Of a stretch of DNA of 64,000 bases, positions 44,343 to 56,400 are shown one piece after another. This DNA is from Cellulophaga omnivescoria. Lineage in GTDB: Bacteria > Bacteroidota > Bacteroidia > Flavobacteriales > Flavobacteriaceae. A program made the translations under genes and the position numbers. The stretch covers positions 372,001 to 436,000 of the forward strand of contig NZ_MDDP01000010.1 of the NCBI RefSeq assembly GCF_001999725.1. Direction: 5' to 3'. The notes beneath the pieces are model-generated. The model was not told the DNA's origin, made no database searches, and saw nothing but the letters and a program-made list of their open reading frames with translations. Numbering within the stretch: the stretch's first letter is position 1; each line of letters starts with the position of its first letter.

Positions 44343-44350
44343 CAAATGTA
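44343..44350 (-). promoter_or_regulatory. -7 promoter box for the thi operon
   Basis: TACATTTG on the minus strand ends 7 nt before the 5' side of the TPP aptamer. Transcription would then start right at the aptamer, as expected. No -33 TTTG at 19 nt. Confidence 0.6.
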
Positions 44351-44408
44351 TTAAATATTTTGAGATAAGACCTAATAAAAAACAAAACTATTGTGCTTGC
44401 AATTTTAT

Positions 44409-46427
44409 CTAATTATTTTTAAAATAGTTGTAAGTTTTTAATTGTGAGTGTGTTGCGTTTTTACTATTTGTTACGTACTTATTTTTTTGTTCAGCGTCTA
44501 TAAATCGGGCTTTAACGTTGTCTAACAACTGAATTTGTAAAATATCTTTTACTATTTTAAAATTGTCTTTGTCTAGTATGGGTGTTATAACTTCAATTCT
44601 ATGAGATAGGTTGCGGGTCATCCAATCCGCAGAGCCAATAAAAAGTTTATCGTCTCCATTATTTCCAAAAAGATATACACGTCCGTGTTCTAAATATCGG
44701 TCTAAAATACTTGTTATTGTAATATTTTCACTTTGTCCTTTTATGCCAGGTACTAAACAGCAAATGCCACGTATTATTAGATGAATTTTTACCCCAGCAT
44801 TACTTGCTTTGTATAATAGTTGAATCATTTTTTTATCCTCAAGGCTGTTCATTTTAAGAATAATTAATCCTTCTTTTCCTGTTTTTGCAAACTCAATTTC
44901 TTTTTCTACTAATCTAGAAAAAACGTGTCTGGTTGTAAAAGGAGATACTAGTAATTTTTTTGCTTTAGGAACAATTAAGGCGCCTTGGAGCACTAAGAAA
45001 ACTCGATTTAGTTCTTTGCAGATTTTTTTGTCTGTAGTCATTAAACCAAAATCTGTATACAAGGTAGCTGTTTTTTCATTAAAATTTCCGGTGCCAATAT
45101 AGCTGTAAGTAGTAAGTATGCCCTTGCTTTCTTTTTCTATATAGATAATTTTAGAATGTACTTTTATGCCCGGGTAACTATAGATTACTTTTGCGCCATT
45201 ATCTTTAAAAATTTTACCCCATTTTAAATTATTGTCTTCATCAAACCTAGCTTTAGCTTCTATAAACACCACCACATTTTTACCAGCTTTTGCAGCCTTA
45301 GCAATAGCAGTATTTAATCTAGATGTTTTTGCTAAGCGATACAGTGTTATTTTTAAGGTTTTAACTTCATCATTTGTTGCGGCTTCTTCTAATAGTTTTA
45401 TAACAGGTTCAAAAGATTGATAAGGGTAATGTATTAACTGATCTTTTGCGTCTATTGCGTTAAAAACCGAGTTGTATTGTGTTAGTAAAGGGTGTTGTAA
45501 TGGTTCTAATTTAGAATTGCTTAACTGTTTTTTAGTTGGATTTGGAAAACTAAAAAAATCTTTAAAATTATGATAAATTCCGCCTAAAATAATGTCTGTA
45601 TTATATAGGTTTAGTGTGCTTTTAATTGCATTTAAAAGCGTAGTTGGTGCACTTGCATCTACTAATGCACGTGTTGCTTGACCTGTTTTTCTTTTGGGTA
45701 AAGCATCTATTATTTTTTGCATTAAATTGCCAGAGAATTCATCTTCTATATACAATTCTGCGTCTCTAGAAATTTTTAAAGCATAATAATTGTTATTGTT
45801 TTCTTTATTTAGGTTGTATTTTAAAACATCATCTATAAAAGTAATATAGTGCGTTTGGCTTGTAGAAGGAAATACAATAAAGCGAGGTTTGTTTTCAGGA
45901 ATTTCTACAAGTTCTATTTCTTCATTATTTTTTAATGTTACTAGGTATGATGCTTCATTTTCTGCAAAAAGAGAGTTTTTAGTTGCTGTTTTTTCTGTTT
46001 GTATGTTAAGTGTGTTTTTTAGGTTGGTGTTGTAGTAATCTTCTGCAAACTGCTTTTGTTTTAGGGTAAAGTCTTTATAATTAATTAGATGTATACCCTC
46101 AGATTTTAAATCGGGAATAATTTCATTTAAAAAAATGTCTCCAAACTCTTGCTGCTGTAGGTCTACTTGTTTTTTTATTTCAGCTAATACCTTATTTGGC
46201 TTTGTAATTAGTTTTTTGCGCAAAGGTTTCTCTATACTTTTTATTTGCCTAATATCTGAGACTCGAACTTTAAAAAACTCGTCTAAATTAGATGAGAAAA
46301 TTGCTAGAAATTTTATGCGTTCGTATAGCGGATTTCTTTTGTCTTTTATTTCTTGCAGTACTCTGTGGTTAAAACGTAACCACGATAAATCTCTGTGATA
46401 GTATTTAGAATTGTAAAGCTTGCTCAT
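44409..46427 (-). CDS. ppk1: Polyphosphate kinase 1
   Basis: PPK1 makes polyphosphate from ATP reversibly. I start it at ATG 46427 (MSKLYNSKYYHRDLSWLRFN, 672 residues); the longer frame begins six codons earlier. It shows the family's N-terminal YHRDLSWLRFNHRVLQE, the LAIFSSNLDEFFKVRV segment, DEVKTLKITLYRLAKTS, and the autophosphorylated His in SYPGIKVHSKIIYI (near residue 420). The second catalytic His region HGRVYLFGNNGDDKLFIGSADWMTRN follows. It stands alone, with the thi operon behind it on the same strand and the plus-strand queG gene divergent on its other side. Confidence 0.95.
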   Translation of the reverse strand: MSKLYNSKYYHRDLSWLRFNHRVLQEIKDKRNPLYERIKFLAIFSSNLDEFFKVRVSDIRQIKSIEKPLRKKLITKPNKVLAEIKKQVDLQQQEFGDIFLNEIIPDLKSEGIHLINYKDFTLKQKQFAEDYYNTNLKNTLNIQTEKTATKNSLFAENEASYLVTLKNNEEIELVEIPENKPRFIVFPSTSQTHYITFIDDVLKYNLNKENNNNYYALKISRDAELYIEDEFSGNLMQKIIDALPKRKTGQATRALVDASAPTTLLNAIKSTLNLYNTDIILGGIYHNFKDFFSFPNPTKKQLSNSKLEPLQHPLLTQYNSVFNAIDAKDQLIHYPYQSFEPVIKLLEEAATNDEVKTLKITLYRLAKTSRLNTAIAKAAKAGKNVVVFIEAKARFDEDNNLKWGKIFKDNGAKVIYSYPGIKVHSKIIYIEKESKGILTTYSYIGTGNFNEKTATLYTDFGLMTTDKKICKELNRVFLVLQGALIVPKAKKLLVSPFTTRHVFSRLVEKEIEFAKTGKEGLIILKMNSLEDKKMIQLLYKASNAGVKIHLIIRGICCLVPGIKGQSENITITSILDRYLEHGRVYLFGNNGDDKLFIGSADWMTRNLSHRIEVITPILDKDNFKIVKDILQIQLLDNVKARFIDAEQKNKYVTNSKNATHSQLKTYNYFKNN

Positions 46428-46563
46428 AAATAGTAAAATAAGCAATTTATATGTTTTAAAATAAAGTTATGTAAGTATTTTGTTAAGTTATTGTATGTGC
46501 AGCTTTTAAGTTGTGTTTGTATTTAATACACTTACTAAATAATTTTTATTGCTTGTAAACCAT

Positions 46564-46571
46564 TAAATTTG
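46564..46571 (+). promoter_or_regulatory. -7 promoter box for queG, next to the start codon
   Basis: TAAATTTG matches TAnnTTTG and ends only 4 nt before the GTG start of queG (46576), so the mRNA may be leaderless. No good -33 partner. Confidence 0.5.
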
Positions 46572-46575
46572 TGAT

Positions 46576-47508
46576 GTGAAGTTACCACTAGTAAATAAAG
46601 AAAAAACAACGGCTTTAATTAAAGATGAAGCCAAACGCTTAGGGTTTATGTCTTGCGGTGTCTCTAAAGCTAAGTTTTTAGAGGAAGAAGCACCGCGGTT
46701 AGAAAGTTGGTTAACTAAAAATATGAATGGGCAAATGTCTTATATGGAAAACCATTTTGACAAACGCTTAGATCCAACAAAGCTTGTAGAAGGTTCTAAA
46801 TCTGTAATTTCTTTATTGTTAAATTACTATCCAGAGGAAACGCAGAATACAGATGCTTTAAAGATTTCTAAATACGCTTATGGTCAAGATTATCATCACG
46901 TTATAAAATCTAAATTAAGAGAATTACAAGAGTTTATTACCGACAATATTGGTGAGGTAGAAGGTAGGGCGTTTGTAGATTCAGCACCTGTTTTAGATAA
47001 AGCTTGGGCTGCAAAAAGTGGCTTGGGTTGGATAGGTAAAAACAGTAATCTAATAACACAAAAAGTAGGTTCTTTTTATTTTATTGCAGAGTTAATTGTA
47101 GATATAGAACTGGATTATGATAGTGCTGTAACAGACCATTGTGGTACTTGTACCGCCTGTATAGATGCTTGCCCTACGCAGGCAATTGTAGATCCGTATG
47201 TTGTAGATGGTAGCAAGTGTATATCTTACTTTACCATAGAATTAAAAAATGAAATTCCTGCTGATGTTAGAGGTAAGTTTGATGATTGGATTTTTGGCTG
47301 TGATGTTTGCCAAGATGTATGTCCGTGGAACAGATTTTCTAAACCACACAATGAGCCGCTATTTAATCCGCACCCAGATTTGTTGTCTATGACCAAAAAA
47401 GATTGGGTAGAAATTACTGAAGATGTTTTTAGAAAAGTTTTTAAAAAATCTGCAGTAAAACGTACTAAATTCTCTGGTTTGCAACGTAACATAGATTTTT
47501 TAGATTAA
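46576..47508 (+). CDS. queG: Epoxyqueuosine reductase QueG
   Basis: QueG reduces epoxyqueuosine to queuosine in tRNA, the last step of queuosine synthesis, using cobalamin and two 4Fe-4S clusters. The 310-residue protein has the cobalamin-binding N-terminal part ([30 protein letters not shown]) and [15 protein letters not shown]. It also has [20 protein letters not shown], then cluster motifs [16 protein letters not shown] and [13 protein letters not shown]. The start is GTG at 46576; the frame has no earlier start, and the next in-frame ATG lies after the N-terminal helix. Identification is firm. Confidence 0.96.
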   Translation: MKLPLVNKEKTTALIKDEAKRLGFMSCGVSKAKFLEEEAPRLESWLTKNMNGQMSYMENHFDKRLDPTKLVEGSKSVISLLLNYYPEETQNTDALKISKYAYGQDYHHVIKSKLRELQEFITDNIGEVEGRAFVDSAPVLDKAWAAKSGLGWIGKNSNLITQKVGSFYFIAELIVDIELDYDSAVTDHCGTCTACIDACPTQAIVDPYVVDGSKCISYFTIELKNEIPADVRGKFDDWIFGCDVCQDVCPWNRFSKPHNEPLFNPHPDLLSMTKKDWVEITEDVFRKVFKKSAVKRTKFSGLQRNIDFLD

Positions 47509-47536
47509 TATTATAATTTAATTGGTGCTATACCCT

Positions 47537-47544
47537 TAAATTTG
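47537..47544 (+). promoter_or_regulatory. -7 promoter box for maeB
   Basis: TAAATTTG matches TAnnTTTG, 19 nt before the maeB ATG at 47564. No -33 partner seen. Confidence 0.5.
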
Positions 47545-47563
47545 CACCTTAAAATTAGAAGCA

Positions 47564-49858
47564 ATGAGCAACGAGAAGAATAGAAGAGAAGCTTTAATTT
47601 ACCACGCAAAACCACAGCCTGGTAAAATAAAAATTGTTCCTACTAAGCCTTATGCAACACAAAGAGACTTGGCATTAGCTTATTCTCCTGGCGTAGCAGA
47701 GCCTTGTTTAGAAATAGAAAAAGATAAAGAAAACGTATATAAATATACTTCTAAAGGAAATTTAGTAGCTATAATATCTAATGGTACTGCTGTATTAGGT
47801 TTAGGAGACATTGGCCCTGAGGCATCTAAGCCTGTTATGGAAGGAAAAGCTTTATTGTTTAAGATTTTTTCTGATATTGATGGTGTAGATATAGAGGTTG
47901 ATACTAAAGATGTAGATAAGTTTGTAGAAACTGTAAAAATGATAGCACCTACTTTTGGTGGTATTAATTTAGAAGATATAAGTGCACCTGCTGCTTTTGA
48001 AATTGAGCGCAGATTAAAAGAGGAATTAGATATTCCTGTAATGCATGATGACCAGCACGGTACAGCAATTATTTCTGCAGCGGCATTATTAAATGCATTA
48101 GAAATAGCAGGTAAAAATATTGAAGAAGTACGTATTGTTGTAAGTGGTGCGGGAGCAGCAGCTGTTTCTTGTACAAGATTATACAAAGCTTTTGGAGCTA
48201 AGGATGAAAATATTGTAATGCTAGATAGTAAAGGCGTTATAAGATCAGACAGAGATAACCTATCAAAAGAAAAATTAGAGTTTGCATCAGACAGAAAAAT
48301 AGACACTTTAGATGAGGCTATGAAAGATGCAGATGTTTTTGTAGGTCTTTCTATTGCAGATATTGTTTCTCCAGATATGTTATTGTCTATGGCAAGCAAC
48401 CCAATTGTTTTTGCAATGGCAAATCCTAATCCAGAGATAAATTACGATTTAGCCGTAAAAACAAGAAAAGATATTATAATGGCTACAGGAAGGTCTGACC
48501 ATCCTAACCAGGTAAATAATGTTTTAGGATTTCCTTTTATTTTTAGAGGAGCACTAGATGTAAGGGCTACAGGTATTAATGAAGCAATGAAAATGGCAGC
48601 AGTTAAAGCCATAGCTAAGTTAGCAAAAGAGCCAGTGCCAGAGCAAGTAAATATTGCGTACGGAGAAACAAGATTAACTTTTGGTGAAGACTATATTATA
48701 CCAAAACCTTTTGATCCAAGATTAATTGCAGAAATTCCTTTAGCGGTGGCAAAGGCAGCTATGGATAGTGGTATTGCTAAACAACCTATTGAGGATTGGG
48801 ATAAATATAAAGAAGAGTTAATTAGGCGTTCTGGAAACGATAATAAAGTTGTACGTTTATTACACAACAGAGCAAAAGTAAATCCTAAAAGAATTGTATT
48901 TGCAGAGGCAGACCATTTAGATGTGCTAAAAGCTGCTCAAATTGCTTATGAAGAAGGTATTGCAGAACCAATTTTGTTAGGTAAAAAAGAAACTATTTTA
49001 GAGCTTAAAGCAGAATTAGAGTTTGATGCAGACGTACAAATTATAGATACTAAAGCAACAGAGTCTAAAGGGCAGCGTACATTATACGCTACTAAGTTTT
49101 GGGAAAACAGAAAACGTAAAGGAGTTACGTTTTACTACGCCAAAGCTAAAATGAGAGAGCGTAACTATTTTGGTTCTATGATGGTAGAGGTTGGTGACGC
49201 AGATGGTATGATTTCTGGTTACTCTAGAGCATATCCTACTGTTGTAAAACCTGTTTTTGAAGTTATTGGAAGAGCATCTAATGTGCAAAAAGCAGCAACG
49301 GTAAATATTATGGTGACAGATAAAGGTCCTTTATTTGTAGCGGATACATCAATAAATATTAATCCAAACGCAGAAGAATTGGCAGATATAGCTTTAATGA
49401 CGGCTAACGTAGCTAAAACTTTTGGCTTTGATCCTGTTATGGCTATGACATCTTATGCTAATTTTGGATCTTCTAACGAGCCAAATGCAGTTAAGGTTAG
49501 AAAAGCGGTAGAAATATTGCACACCAAACACCCAGATTTGGTTGTAGATGGAGAAATACAAATGGATTTTGCTTTAAATAAAGAATTATTACAAAGTCAG
49601 TTTCCGTTTTCTAAATTAGCAGGTAAAAAGGTTAATACGTTTATTTTTCCAAACTTAGAGTCGGCTAACATTACCTATAAGTTGCTTAAAGAGTTAAATG
49701 ATGCAGACTCAATTGGTCCAATTATGTTAGGCTTGAGAAAGTCTGTACATATTCTTCAATTAGGAGCAGATGTAGATGAAATGGTAAATATGACAGCAGT
49801 GGCTGTTATAGATGCACAGGAAAGAGAAAAAAGAAAAAAAGCTAAAAACAATCAGTAA
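47564..49858 (+). CDS. maeB: NADP-dependent malic enzyme (malic enzyme-phosphotransacetylase fusion)
   Basis: This enzyme oxidatively decarboxylates malate to pyruvate with NADP. The 764-residue protein has a malic domain at 1-390: KPYATQRDLALAYSPGVAEPC, NGTAVLGLGDIGPEASKPVMEG, VMHDDQHGTAIISAAALLNA and the VVSGAGAAAVSC nucleotide-binding loop. The C-terminal 330 residues (from about 430) resemble phosphotransacetylase: RIVFAEADHLDVLKAAQI, DGMISGYSRAYPTVVKP and QMDFALN. In characterised homologues this domain mainly regulates, for example by acetyl-CoA; that is family knowledge. It is monocistronic or followed by ruvA, 32 nt away. Confidence 0.96.
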   Translation: MSNEKNRREALIYHAKPQPGKIKIVPTKPYATQRDLALAYSPGVAEPCLEIEKDKENVYKYTSKGNLVAIISNGTAVLGLGDIGPEASKPVMEGKALLFKIFSDIDGVDIEVDTKDVDKFVETVKMIAPTFGGINLEDISAPAAFEIERRLKEELDIPVMHDDQHGTAIISAAALLNALEIAGKNIEEVRIVVSGAGAAAVSCTRLYKAFGAKDENIVMLDSKGVIRSDRDNLSKEKLEFASDRKIDTLDEAMKDADVFVGLSIADIVSPDMLLSMASNPIVFAMANPNPEINYDLAVKTRKDIIMATGRSDHPNQVNNVLGFPFIFRGALDVRATGINEAMKMAAVKAIAKLAKEPVPEQVNIAYGETRLTFGEDYIIPKPFDPRLIAEIPLAVAKAAMDSGIAKQPIEDWDKYKEELIRRSGNDNKVVRLLHNRAKVNPKRIVFAEADHLDVLKAAQIAYEEGIAEPILLGKKETILELKAELEFDADVQIIDTKATESKGQRTLYATKFWENRKRKGVTFYYAKAKMRERNYFGSMMVEVGDADGMISGYSRAYPTVVKPVFEVIGRASNVQKAATVNIMVTDKGPLFVADTSININPNAEELADIALMTANVAKTFGFDPVMAMTSYANFGSSNEPNAVKVRKAVEILHTKHPDLVVDGEIQMDFALNKELLQSQFPFSKLAGKKVNTFIFPNLESANITYKLLKELNDADSIGPIMLGLRKSVHILQLGADVDEMVNMTAVAVIDAQEREKRKKAKNNQ

Positions 49859-49890
49859 ATAAATAATACAAACCAACCTATACCATTCAT

Positions 49891-50472
49891 ATGATTACAC
49901 ATTTAAGAGGAAAATTAGTAGAGAAAAATCCAACATTTTTAGTAATTGAGTGTAATGGTGTAGGTTACTTTGTAAACATATCACTGCATACCTTATCTAA
50001 GGTTTCAGACGAAGAAAATATACAGCTGTTTACACATTTACAAGTAAAAGAAGACTCACATACACTGTTTGGTTTTGCAGAAAAATCTGAACGAGAAATT
50101 TTTAGGTTGTTAATTTCTGTGTCGGGTATTGGTCCTAGTATTGCGCGCACAATGTTATCATCATTATCACCTGCTCAGGTAAGAGATGCAATTGCTGGAG
50201 GAGACGTTGCAACTATACAATCTGTAAAAGGTATAGGCGCAAAAACAGCACAGCGTGTTATATTAGATTTAAAGGATAAAGTATTAAAAATATACGATAT
50301 TGATGAAGTTTCTACTTCTTCAAACAATACAAATAAAGAAGAAGCGTTATCTGCTTTAGAGGTTCTTGGTTTTGCACGTAAGCAGGCAGAAAAAACTGTA
50401 GATGCTGTTGTAAGCAAGGATCCAACATTAAGCGTTGAAAACATTATTAAGTTGGCGCTGAAAAATTTGTAA
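49891..50472 (+). CDS. ruvA: Holliday junction branch migration protein RuvA
   Basis: RuvA binds Holliday junctions and loads RuvB. The 193-residue protein has the N-terminal OB fold (MITHLRGKLVEKNPTFLVIE, GVGYFVNIS), two helix-hairpin-helix motifs in VSGIGPSIARTMLSSLSPAQ and VKGIGAKTAQRVILDLKDK, and the flexible linker to the small domain III ending in VENIIKLALKNL. All domains are present and the length is normal. It starts 32 nt after maeB and ends 5 nt before sprA, so read-through into sprA is likely. Confidence 0.97.
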   Translation: MITHLRGKLVEKNPTFLVIECNGVGYFVNISLHTLSKVSDEENIQLFTHLQVKEDSHTLFGFAEKSEREIFRLLISVSGIGPSIARTMLSSLSPAQVRDAIAGGDVATIQSVKGIGAKTAQRVILDLKDKVLKIYDIDEVSTSSNNTNKEEALSALEVLGFARKQAEKTVDAVVSKDPTLSVENIIKLALKNL

Positions 50473-50477
50473 TAAGT

Positions 50478-53400
50478 TTGAAAACAGGGGCAAAAAAAAA
50501 TCTTTCACCATTATATAGGTTACTAATTATATGTGTGCTTTTCATAGGTGCGCCAACTTTTGCATATGCACAAGATGGTGAAGAACAGGAGCAAGAACAA
50601 GATTCTACAAAAACAGGTGTTGCACTTGGTAAAATTAATTTGCCTAATCCTAATAGTATTGTATCTAAATATACCTATGACCCAAATTTAGATAAATATG
50701 TATATTCAGAAAAAGTAGGAGAATTTAATATAAGTTATCCTATTTATTTAACTCCAGATGAATATTTTGAGTTAGCACGTAAAGAAGGAATGAAAAACTA
50801 CTTTAAAGAAAAAGCAGATGCTTTTTCTGGTAAAAAAGCAGGTAGTGAGGAGGCAAGAAAAAACTTATTGCCAAACTTTTATGTAAACAATAATTTCTTT
50901 CAATCTATCTTTGGTGGCAATACAATAGAGGTTATTCCAACAGGTTCTGTTGCTATGGATTTAGGTGTTATTTGGCAAAAAAATGACAATCCATCTTTGT
51001 CTCCTAGGCAACGTACCAATACTAGTTTTGACTTTGATCAGCAGATACAGTTAAGTATGCTGGGTAAAATTGGAGAAAGATTACAAGTTAGTGCAGACTA
51101 CAACACAGAGGCTACTTTTGATTTTCAGAACTTAGTGAAGTTAGATTATACGCCAACAGAGGATGATATTATACAAAAAATAGAAGTTGGTAATATTAGT
51201 ATGCCATTAAATAGCTCTTTAATTACTGGAGCACAAAGTTTATTTGGTGTTAAAACACAGCTTCAGTTTGGTAAAACATTGGTTACAGCAGTGTTATCGG
51301 AACAAAGATCTCAAAATAATACAGTTGTTGCCCAAGGTGGTGGTACAGTAGAAGAGTTCTCTTTCTCTGCTTTAGATTATGATGAGGATAAGCACTTTTT
51401 TTTAGCGCAGTATTTTAGAGATAACTATGATGGTGCTTTAGAAAACTACCCGTATATCCGTAGTCAAGTACAAATTACAAGGTTAGAGGTATGGGTAACA
51501 AACAGAAGGCAAGAAACATTAAATGTTAGAAACGTTGTTGCAATACAAGATTTAGGAGAGTCTAACACAGATCAAACAAGAATTGGTAAAAGTGGCGGAG
51601 CTCCAGCTGGATTTTTTAATGCTAGTGCGGCAGGTAATTTACCTCTAAACAATGCCAATGATTATGATCCTGCTTTAATAGGCAATGGTGGTGCGTTAAC
51701 AAGTCAAGTTAGAGATATAGCAACCGTACAAGCTGGTTTTAATGTGCCAGGTTATACTGTTAATCAAGGCTTTGATTACACAATTTTGGAGAATGCCAGA
51801 AAATTAGATATAGGAAAAGGAGAGTATACTTTTCATCCACAACTAGGGTATATCTCATTAAGTCAGCGTTTAAGTAATGATGAGGTTTTAGCTGTTGCCT
51901 TTCAGTATACTTACCAAGGTAATGTTTACCAAGTAGGTGAGTTTGCAAATGGAGGTTTAGAGGCAACATCGGTTTCAGCAGGTGCTACTCCTGTAGTAGA
52001 AAACAATACTTTGGTGTTAAAGTTACTTAAGAGTAATATTACTGCTGTGCAAGATCCTATTTGGGATTTAATGATGAAAAACATCTACAACACAGGGGCG
52101 TATCAATTAAGTCAAGAAGATTTTAAACTTAATATTTTATATACAGACCCAACGCCAAGAAACTATATAACTCCTGTTGCAGAGGGTGCAGGTTCTGGTT
52201 GGCCTACAACACCAAAGCCATTGCAAGAGCGTATTTTATTAGATGTGTTTAATTTAGATAGGTTAAATGCGTATAATGATGTGCAATCTGGTGGAGATGG
52301 TTTTTTTGATTATGTAGAAGGTTTAACTATAGATTCTCAAAACGGAAATATAATTTTTACAAAAGTAGAACCTTTTGGTGAGTATATTTTTGAAAAGTTA
52401 GGTGGAGGTGTGTATGATGTAGATAATGACCAAGGTTATAATGATAACCAAAAAAAGTATGTGTACCGAAATATGTACTCGCGTACTAAATCTGCCGCTT
52501 TAGAAGATGCAGATAAAAATAAATTCATAATTAAAGGTAAGTATAAATCGCAAGGTATTAATGGTATTCCTATTGGAGCTTTTAATGTTCCAAGAGGTTC
52601 TGTACGTGTAACCGCGGGAGGAAGACAATTACAAGAAGGTATAGATTATACCGTAAACTATTCTGCAGGAACAGTGCAAATTTTAGATCCTAGTTTGGAG
52701 GCTAGTAATACGCCAATAAATATTTCTGTAGAGAATAATGCGGTGTTTGGGCAGCAAACCAGACGTTTTACAGGTGTTAATGTAGAACATCAGTTTAACG
52801 AAAAATTTGTTTTAGGTGGTACTTTCTTAAATTTAAATGAGCGTCCGCTTACTCAAAAATCTTCTTATGGAGTAGAACCCGTAAATAATACCATGTTTGG
52901 TTTAAATGGAAATTTCTCTACAGAAATACCATTTTTAACTAGGTTAGTTAATAAGTTGCCAAATATAGATACAGATGTACCGTCTAATTTATCTGTTCGT
53001 GGTGAGGTTGCTTTTTTAAAGCCAAACTCACCAAAAAATGCAAATTTTGAAGGAGAAACTACAACTTATGTAGATGATTTTGAAGGAGCGCAATCTTTAA
53101 TAGATATTAGGTCTTCATTAGGTTGGTATTTAGCAAGTACGCCTTTAGAGTTTGCAGATCCAAGCGGACAATTGTATGGTAGTTCTCCAGATGATACAGA
53201 AAATCTTAGAAATGGATTTGGAAGAGCTAAAATGGCTTGGTATTCTATAGATCGTCTTTTTTATTCAAACCAAAGACCATCAGGAATTAATGATAACGAT
53301 ATTTCTTTAAACGCAACTAGGAGAATATTTATAGATGAGGTTTTTCCTAAGGTAGAAATTGCACAGGGACAATCTACAACTCAAGGAACTTTAGATTTGG

Positions 53401-56400
53401 CTTATTACCCAAACCTAAAAGGTCCGTATAACAACAATGCAGATTTTAATACTACTAATCCAGAAGACAAATGGGCAGGAATTATGCGTCCAATGAGTAG
53501 TACAAATTTTGAACAAGCAAACGTAGAGTTTGTGCAGTTTTGGGTTTTAGATCCTTATGTAGACGGAGAAACTACAAGTTCTGGAGAATTGGTATTTAAC
53601 ATTGGTAATATATCTGAAGATATTTTAAAAGATGGTAAAAAACAGTATGAAAATGGTTTGCCAGGTATTTCTAGTAACGACTTGGTTTCTGAAACATCAT
53701 GGGGTAAAGTGCCAGCAACACAATCTTTAGTATATGCTTTTGATGCAGAAGAAAACAACAGAACATTACAGGATTTAGGGTATGATGGTTTAAGTGATGC
53801 AGATGAAACATCAATTTTTACAAATAACCCTGCTAATGATCCTGCTTTAGATAATTATGAGTATTACCTAAATAAAGAAGGTAGTATTTTAGAGCGTTAC
53901 ATAAATTACAACAATCCGCAAGGCAATTCTCCTGTACAGGTAACTAATACAAACAGGGGTTCTACTACATTGCCAGATGTAGAAGATATTGATAGAGATT
54001 TAACAATGAATACTGTAAACAGTTACTATGAGTACAGAATTCCTATTAAGCCTAATACAACTATTAATGATAAGTATGTAACAGATATTAAAGAAGGGCA
54101 AACGCCAACTTTACCAAATGGTACGGTTTTAAATAGAAGATGGATACAGTATAAAATTCCGTTAAGTGATTTTACAGATGCCATTGGAGGTATTACAGAT
54201 TTTAGATCTATTAGTTTTATGCGTATGTATTTAACCGGTTTTTCTGATGATGTTGTAATGCGTTTTGCAACTTTAGATTTGGTTAGGGGTGACTGGCGTA
54301 CTTATACAAAATCTTTAGAGCCAGATGTAGATAATAATCCTGATGATGATGGCACTTTTGTAGATGTGGCAACAGTTAATATTGAAGAAAATAATACAAG
54401 ATCTCCAATTATTTATGATTTGCCTCCGGGTTTACGTAGAGAGCAACTAAACAATAACAATACTATTGTACAACAAAACGAACAATCTCTTTCGTTCAAA
54501 ATTGAAAATTTAGAGTCTCAGGATTCCAGGGGTGTATTTAAAAATATAAATATTGATATTAGACAGTATGAGCGTCTTAAAATGTTTATTCACGCAGAAG
54601 AAATTTTAGAATCAGATTTCCCGGATGGCGAAAGACCTTTAGTTGGTTTTTTAAGGATTGGAACAGATTTTAGTGAAAACTTTTACCAAATAGAAGTTCC
54701 TTTGGAGTTTACCGCACACGGAGAAAGTGATAGAGAAAAAATTTGGCCAGAAGATAATGAGATACTTATTGAGTTGTCAGACCTAAATAAAATAAAATCT
54801 TATGGTATTGCGGGGCAAACACTAAACCAAATAAATTATTACGAAATTATAGACGGGGAAGTTGTTCCTGTAGGTGAGTTTGATGCTCGTGAACCTGGTG
54901 TAATGCGTATAGGTTTAAGAGGTAACCCTTCTTTAGGTAGCATACGTAGTATGATGGTGGGTGTAAAAAACACTAGTGATGCTGCTGCACGCGGAGAGGT
55001 TTGGTTTAACGAGTTGCGTTTGGCTGGTTTAGATAGTAATGGCGGATGGGCAGCAATTGGTGCGGTAGATTTAAATCTTGCAGATTTTGCAGATGTATCT
55101 GTTACCGGTAGTAAAAGTACATCTGGTTTTGGGGGTATAGATCAAATGCCAAACGAGCGTGCAAGAGAAGATGCAATGTCTTATGATGCTGTTACAAATA
55201 TTAACCTTGGGCAACTATTACCTAAGAAATTGGGTATACAATTACCGTTTAATTATGGAATTTCTGAACAATTAATTACACCAGAGTTTGACCCTGTTTA
55301 TGACGATTTAAAGTTAGAAGATAGAATAGCAGCAGCCCAAACGCCAGAGGATGCAAAAGCTATAGAGGAGCAAGCAGAAGATTATACAAAAAGAACCAGT
55401 ATAAATTTTATAGGTGTACGTAAAAATAGAGGAGAAGAAGCAGATGCTAATTTTTATGATATAGAAAACTTTACCTTTAATTATTCTTACAATGAGGTTA
55501 ATCATAGAGATTTTGAAATTGCAAAACTAAAAGATCAAAACGTTGTTGCTGGTTTAACATATGCGCATAATTTTGAGCCAGTAGAGGTTGCTCCTTTTGC
55601 TAAAAAAGATTCATTATTTACAGGTAAATATTTAAAATGGTTAAAAGACATCAATTTAAATTTATTGCCAACAAGCATAGCGGTTAACTCAAATATAAAC
55701 CGTCAGTTTAATCAACAACGTTTTAGAGATGTTGTAGAGCCTGGAGTAGATGCATTAGCGTTGCCAGAATTGCAGCAGCGTAATTATATGTTTAACTGGC
55801 AATACAATATAAATTATAATTTAACTAAGTCCTTACGTTTTAATATTTCTGCTTCTAACAATAATATAATTCGTAATTATTATAAAGATGATACAGGAGT
55901 AGATATAGATGATCAATTAAATATATGGGATGGCTTTTTTGACATTGGTGAGCCAAATAGGCACGCACAACAGTTTGAGTTAAATTATGATATTCCATTT
56001 AGTAAAATTCCTGCTTTAGACTTTATAAATGCACAATATGTTTATACTAGTAATTTTGACTGGCAACGTGGTGGTGATGCCCTAAAGGAAGTTGCAGGTG
56101 AAGATATTAATAGAATTCAAAATGCTAGTACACATACAATAGCAGCAAACTTAACAATGCAAAAGTTGTATGATATGATTGGTTTAAAAAAATCTAAAGG
56201 AAAAACTCAGTTAACAACTACACGCCAAGATAAGGCAGGTAACACACCTAAAGCTAAAAAAGGCGGATTTGGTAAGATTGCTACAGACCTGGTAACTATG
56301 GTTAAACGTGTAAACTTTAATTACACAGAAACTAGGGGTAAGCAATTGCCAGGGTATACAAATTCAATTGGTTTTGTTGGTACAACAAAACCTAGCTTAG

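Noticed and set aside
47680-48399. 239-codon open frame on the minus strand inside maeB
   Set aside because: It lies wholly opposite the well-supported malic enzyme gene. Its translation is rich in Ser/Ile/Asn without any recognisable motif, as expected for the antisense of an AT-rich coding sequence.
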